Assembly: GCF_025147325.1 (NCBI RefSeq)
Contig: NZ_CP102262.1
Span: forward strand, 3,534,001 to 3,598,000
Direction: 5' to 3'
Source: Bacteroides stercoris ATCC 43183
GTDB taxonomy: Bacteria > Bacteroidota > Bacteroidia > Bacteroidales > Bacteroidaceae
Length of the DNA stretch: 64,000 nt
Shown one piece after another: positions 62,392 to 64,000 of the stretch. The notes beneath the pieces were generated by a model that ran no database searches, was not told the DNA's origin, and saw only the letters and a list, made by a program, of their open reading frames with translations. Position 1 is the stretch's first letter. Every line of letters begins with the position of its first letter. Position numbers and translations under genes: made by a program.

Positions 62392-64000
62392 GGAGAGGCG
62401 TCTCAAAAGAGGTGTTTACAAACTTACTTTTGAAGATTTCATCCTTTCAAACTGCTTTTTCGTTGCCATAAGCCTCCTAAGAGGCTACTTTTGCAAGATT
62501 ATATGCTATGGCTAGCAGGGCGAACTCAATTTCAACCTTCTTAAATCCACGAAGATGGAACCTCTTGAAGTGCTTGTTGTTCTTGAGGTTTCCAAATACG
62601 GCTTCCACATCCTGTGGTCGCTGACTGCGATATTTCAGACCTTCATCAGAGAGTAGCTTTTCACGTTCTCTTTCCTTGATTTTCCTCAGACGGTGATTTA
62701 CCTGTACAATCCTTTCCGAGCGGCTTCTGTAGCACCGGCATCTTAACGGGCAGCCCTTATAGTTACGTGCCTTGTATCTTGATATGGTCTGCACAAAACC
62801 GTTGTTTGTTACCCGCCTTGCATCGGAGAGTCTTTCCATTCTCTGTCCCATAGGACAATACATGCCGTCGGTTTCTTCGTTATGAAAATAATTGTACTTT
62901 ATAAAGGTTTCAATGCCATGTCTGAAAGCATACAGATAGTTCTCTTCACTTCCGTATCCGGCATCACAGACAGACACGTCAGGGTATCTGCCGTAGAGGG
63001 AATGGAAATCATCCATATGCAGAGGATAGGTGGAGGTATCGCCCAACACTGATGGATGGTATAGTTCAGAATGAACTGTTTATTGGTACTGAACTGGGGA
63101 TTGTATCCGGGTTTGAGTTGTCTGTTCTTCATATGGTCATCTTTCATGCGCATGAAAGTAGCATCATTGTCTGTCTTTGAGTAGCTGTTACGTCCGTCAA
63201 GTATCTTTCCCTGCGATTCATATTTCTTGAGCTGTTCAAGCCATGACTTCCTTACACGTCTTACCTTCGCTTTCATCTTCTTGTCAGCATCCACTCCATT
63301 CAGGGCATCATCTATCTGCCCGAGTGCCTTTTCCACTTTCTCCGGGGTGATATCCTGATAGGCAACCGGAGCGGAGTCACGCAGTTCCTGCTTGGTGAGG
63401 GAGTCGGCGTATTGCCATATCTCCTCAAGCTGTTCCGCGATTCTGGATATGCGGGTATGTATAGATTTGCCCCCCAGACGAACGTATAACGGTTGGCGTT
63501 CACCTCCATCTTCGTCCCGTCGGTACAGGCCACATCCAGACTTACAAAACCTTCCGCCACGAGAAACTTTACAATGGTTGCAAATATCGTCTTCAGCACA
63601 TCCTTTAGCCGGCTGCTGCGGAAACGGTTGATGGTATTATGGTCAGGAGTTACATTGCCGGTAAGCCACATGAAGCGTATGTCATTACGACAGAACTCTT
63701 CTATGCGACGGCTGGAATAGATATTACGCAAATGCATAGACAAGAATCTGAAGCATCATGCGTGGGTGGTACGCAGAACAGCCTTTAGGGGAATACTTAC
63801 GGTAAAGTGCTTCAAGGTTTATCTGTTCAATGATGCGGTGAACAACCCGGACCGGATCGTTCCGGGGAATAAAATCGCCTAAACATGGAGGTAAAAGCAG
63901 ATTATCGTTGGATGTGTAACTTTTAAACATTATCTTTGGGATATCTTGACTTGATGCCCTAAGATACAAAAAATTAGGGAGATGGGCAAGTTCTGGCTGA
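62392..64000 (-). mobile_element. Second IS1182-type element, decayed, cut by window end
   Basis: Left boundary placed near GGAGAGGCGTCTCAAAAG by analogy with the distance between stop codon and inverted repeat in the other IS; the right end lies beyond the window. Coding content is a heavily frameshifted transposase. It is a different member from the one at 47023, judging by protein divergence. Confidence 0.65.
62477..63930 (-). pseudogene. IS1182-family transposase with several frameshifts
   Basis: Reading right to left: MFKSYTSNDNLLLPPCLGDF (63930-63724), frame change near 63740, NIYSSRRIEEFCRNDIRFMW to [10 protein letters not shown], second change near 63460, [20 protein letters not shown] to [12 protein letters not shown], third change near 63050, then [20 protein letters not shown] to EAVFGNLKNNKHFKRF and LAKVAS. 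Each segment continues the family order, so one gene with at least three frameshifts; it cannot make transposase. Confidence 0.85.

Overview
The window looks like chromosome of a gut Bacteroides. The evidence is the recurrent promoter box TAnnTTTG (often TATCTTTG) preceded by TTTG about 19 bases upstream, start codons mostly without Shine-Dalgarno sequences, many SPase II lipoproteins, NBU-type mobilisation genes and family-typical proteins such as DUF5690 and the two ETF subunits. The species is not determined.

Layout. 1-20.2 kb is ordinary core or near-core chromosome: the 3' part of rny, cutC, a large transglutaminase-like lipoprotein, a Nudix/acetyltransferase/HAD operon, a Crp-type regulator, a 46-aa small protein, yccF, dinB, a MATE exporter and two unrelated L,D-transpeptidases. 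Then comes a 2-aminoethylphosphonate catabolic operon (DUF5690 transporter-like gene, phnX, phnW) facing a divergent, unrecognised HTH-containing gene, and a metal P-type ATPase plus Fur-family regulator operon with a 7-1-7 palindrome in its promoter.

21.33-35.18 kb is a 13.9-kb NBU-like integrative mobilisable element inserted in the 3' end of the tmRNA gene. It has 19-bp direct-repeat att sites and paired GGGTGTA arm repeats near both ends. It carries a tyrosine integrase, an NBU-type accessory gene, a DUF3853 gene, a RecA-fold helicase gene, a paired-inverted-repeat region and a primase gene split by a 2.48-kb group II intron. These are followed by an oriT-like region, a MobV-type relaxase, a strongly structured leader-like segment and an AT-rich cargo of small membrane, lipoprotein and secreted proteins. 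At the right end it carries a second complete tmRNA whose tag sequence differs from the host copy and whose acceptor stem has a compensatory base-pair change. This is the most unusual thing I found.

35.7-46.3 kb is chromosome again: a patatin, a C1 peptidase, a DXS-like enzyme that has lost both substrate-phosphate arginines, etfB-etfA-acyl-CoA dehydrogenase, a methyltransferase/acyltransferase pair and a decayed GNAT remnant.

47.0-64.0 kb holds two decayed IS1182-type insertion sequences bracketing a tightly packed, wholly minus-strand cassette. It encodes methylglyoxal synthase, an arginase-fold protein, alpha-glucan phosphorylase, a Kef-type antiporter, phosphofructokinase, an ECF sigma factor, Hsp20, phosphoglycerate mutase, class I FBP aldolase, ferritin, a MarC protein, a degenerate ferritin-like protein and a small protein. 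Together these suggest a self-contained glycogen/glycolysis plus stress-protection module with its own sigma factor. Several intergenic regions also contain short degenerate tandem repeats with a 21-22-nt period.
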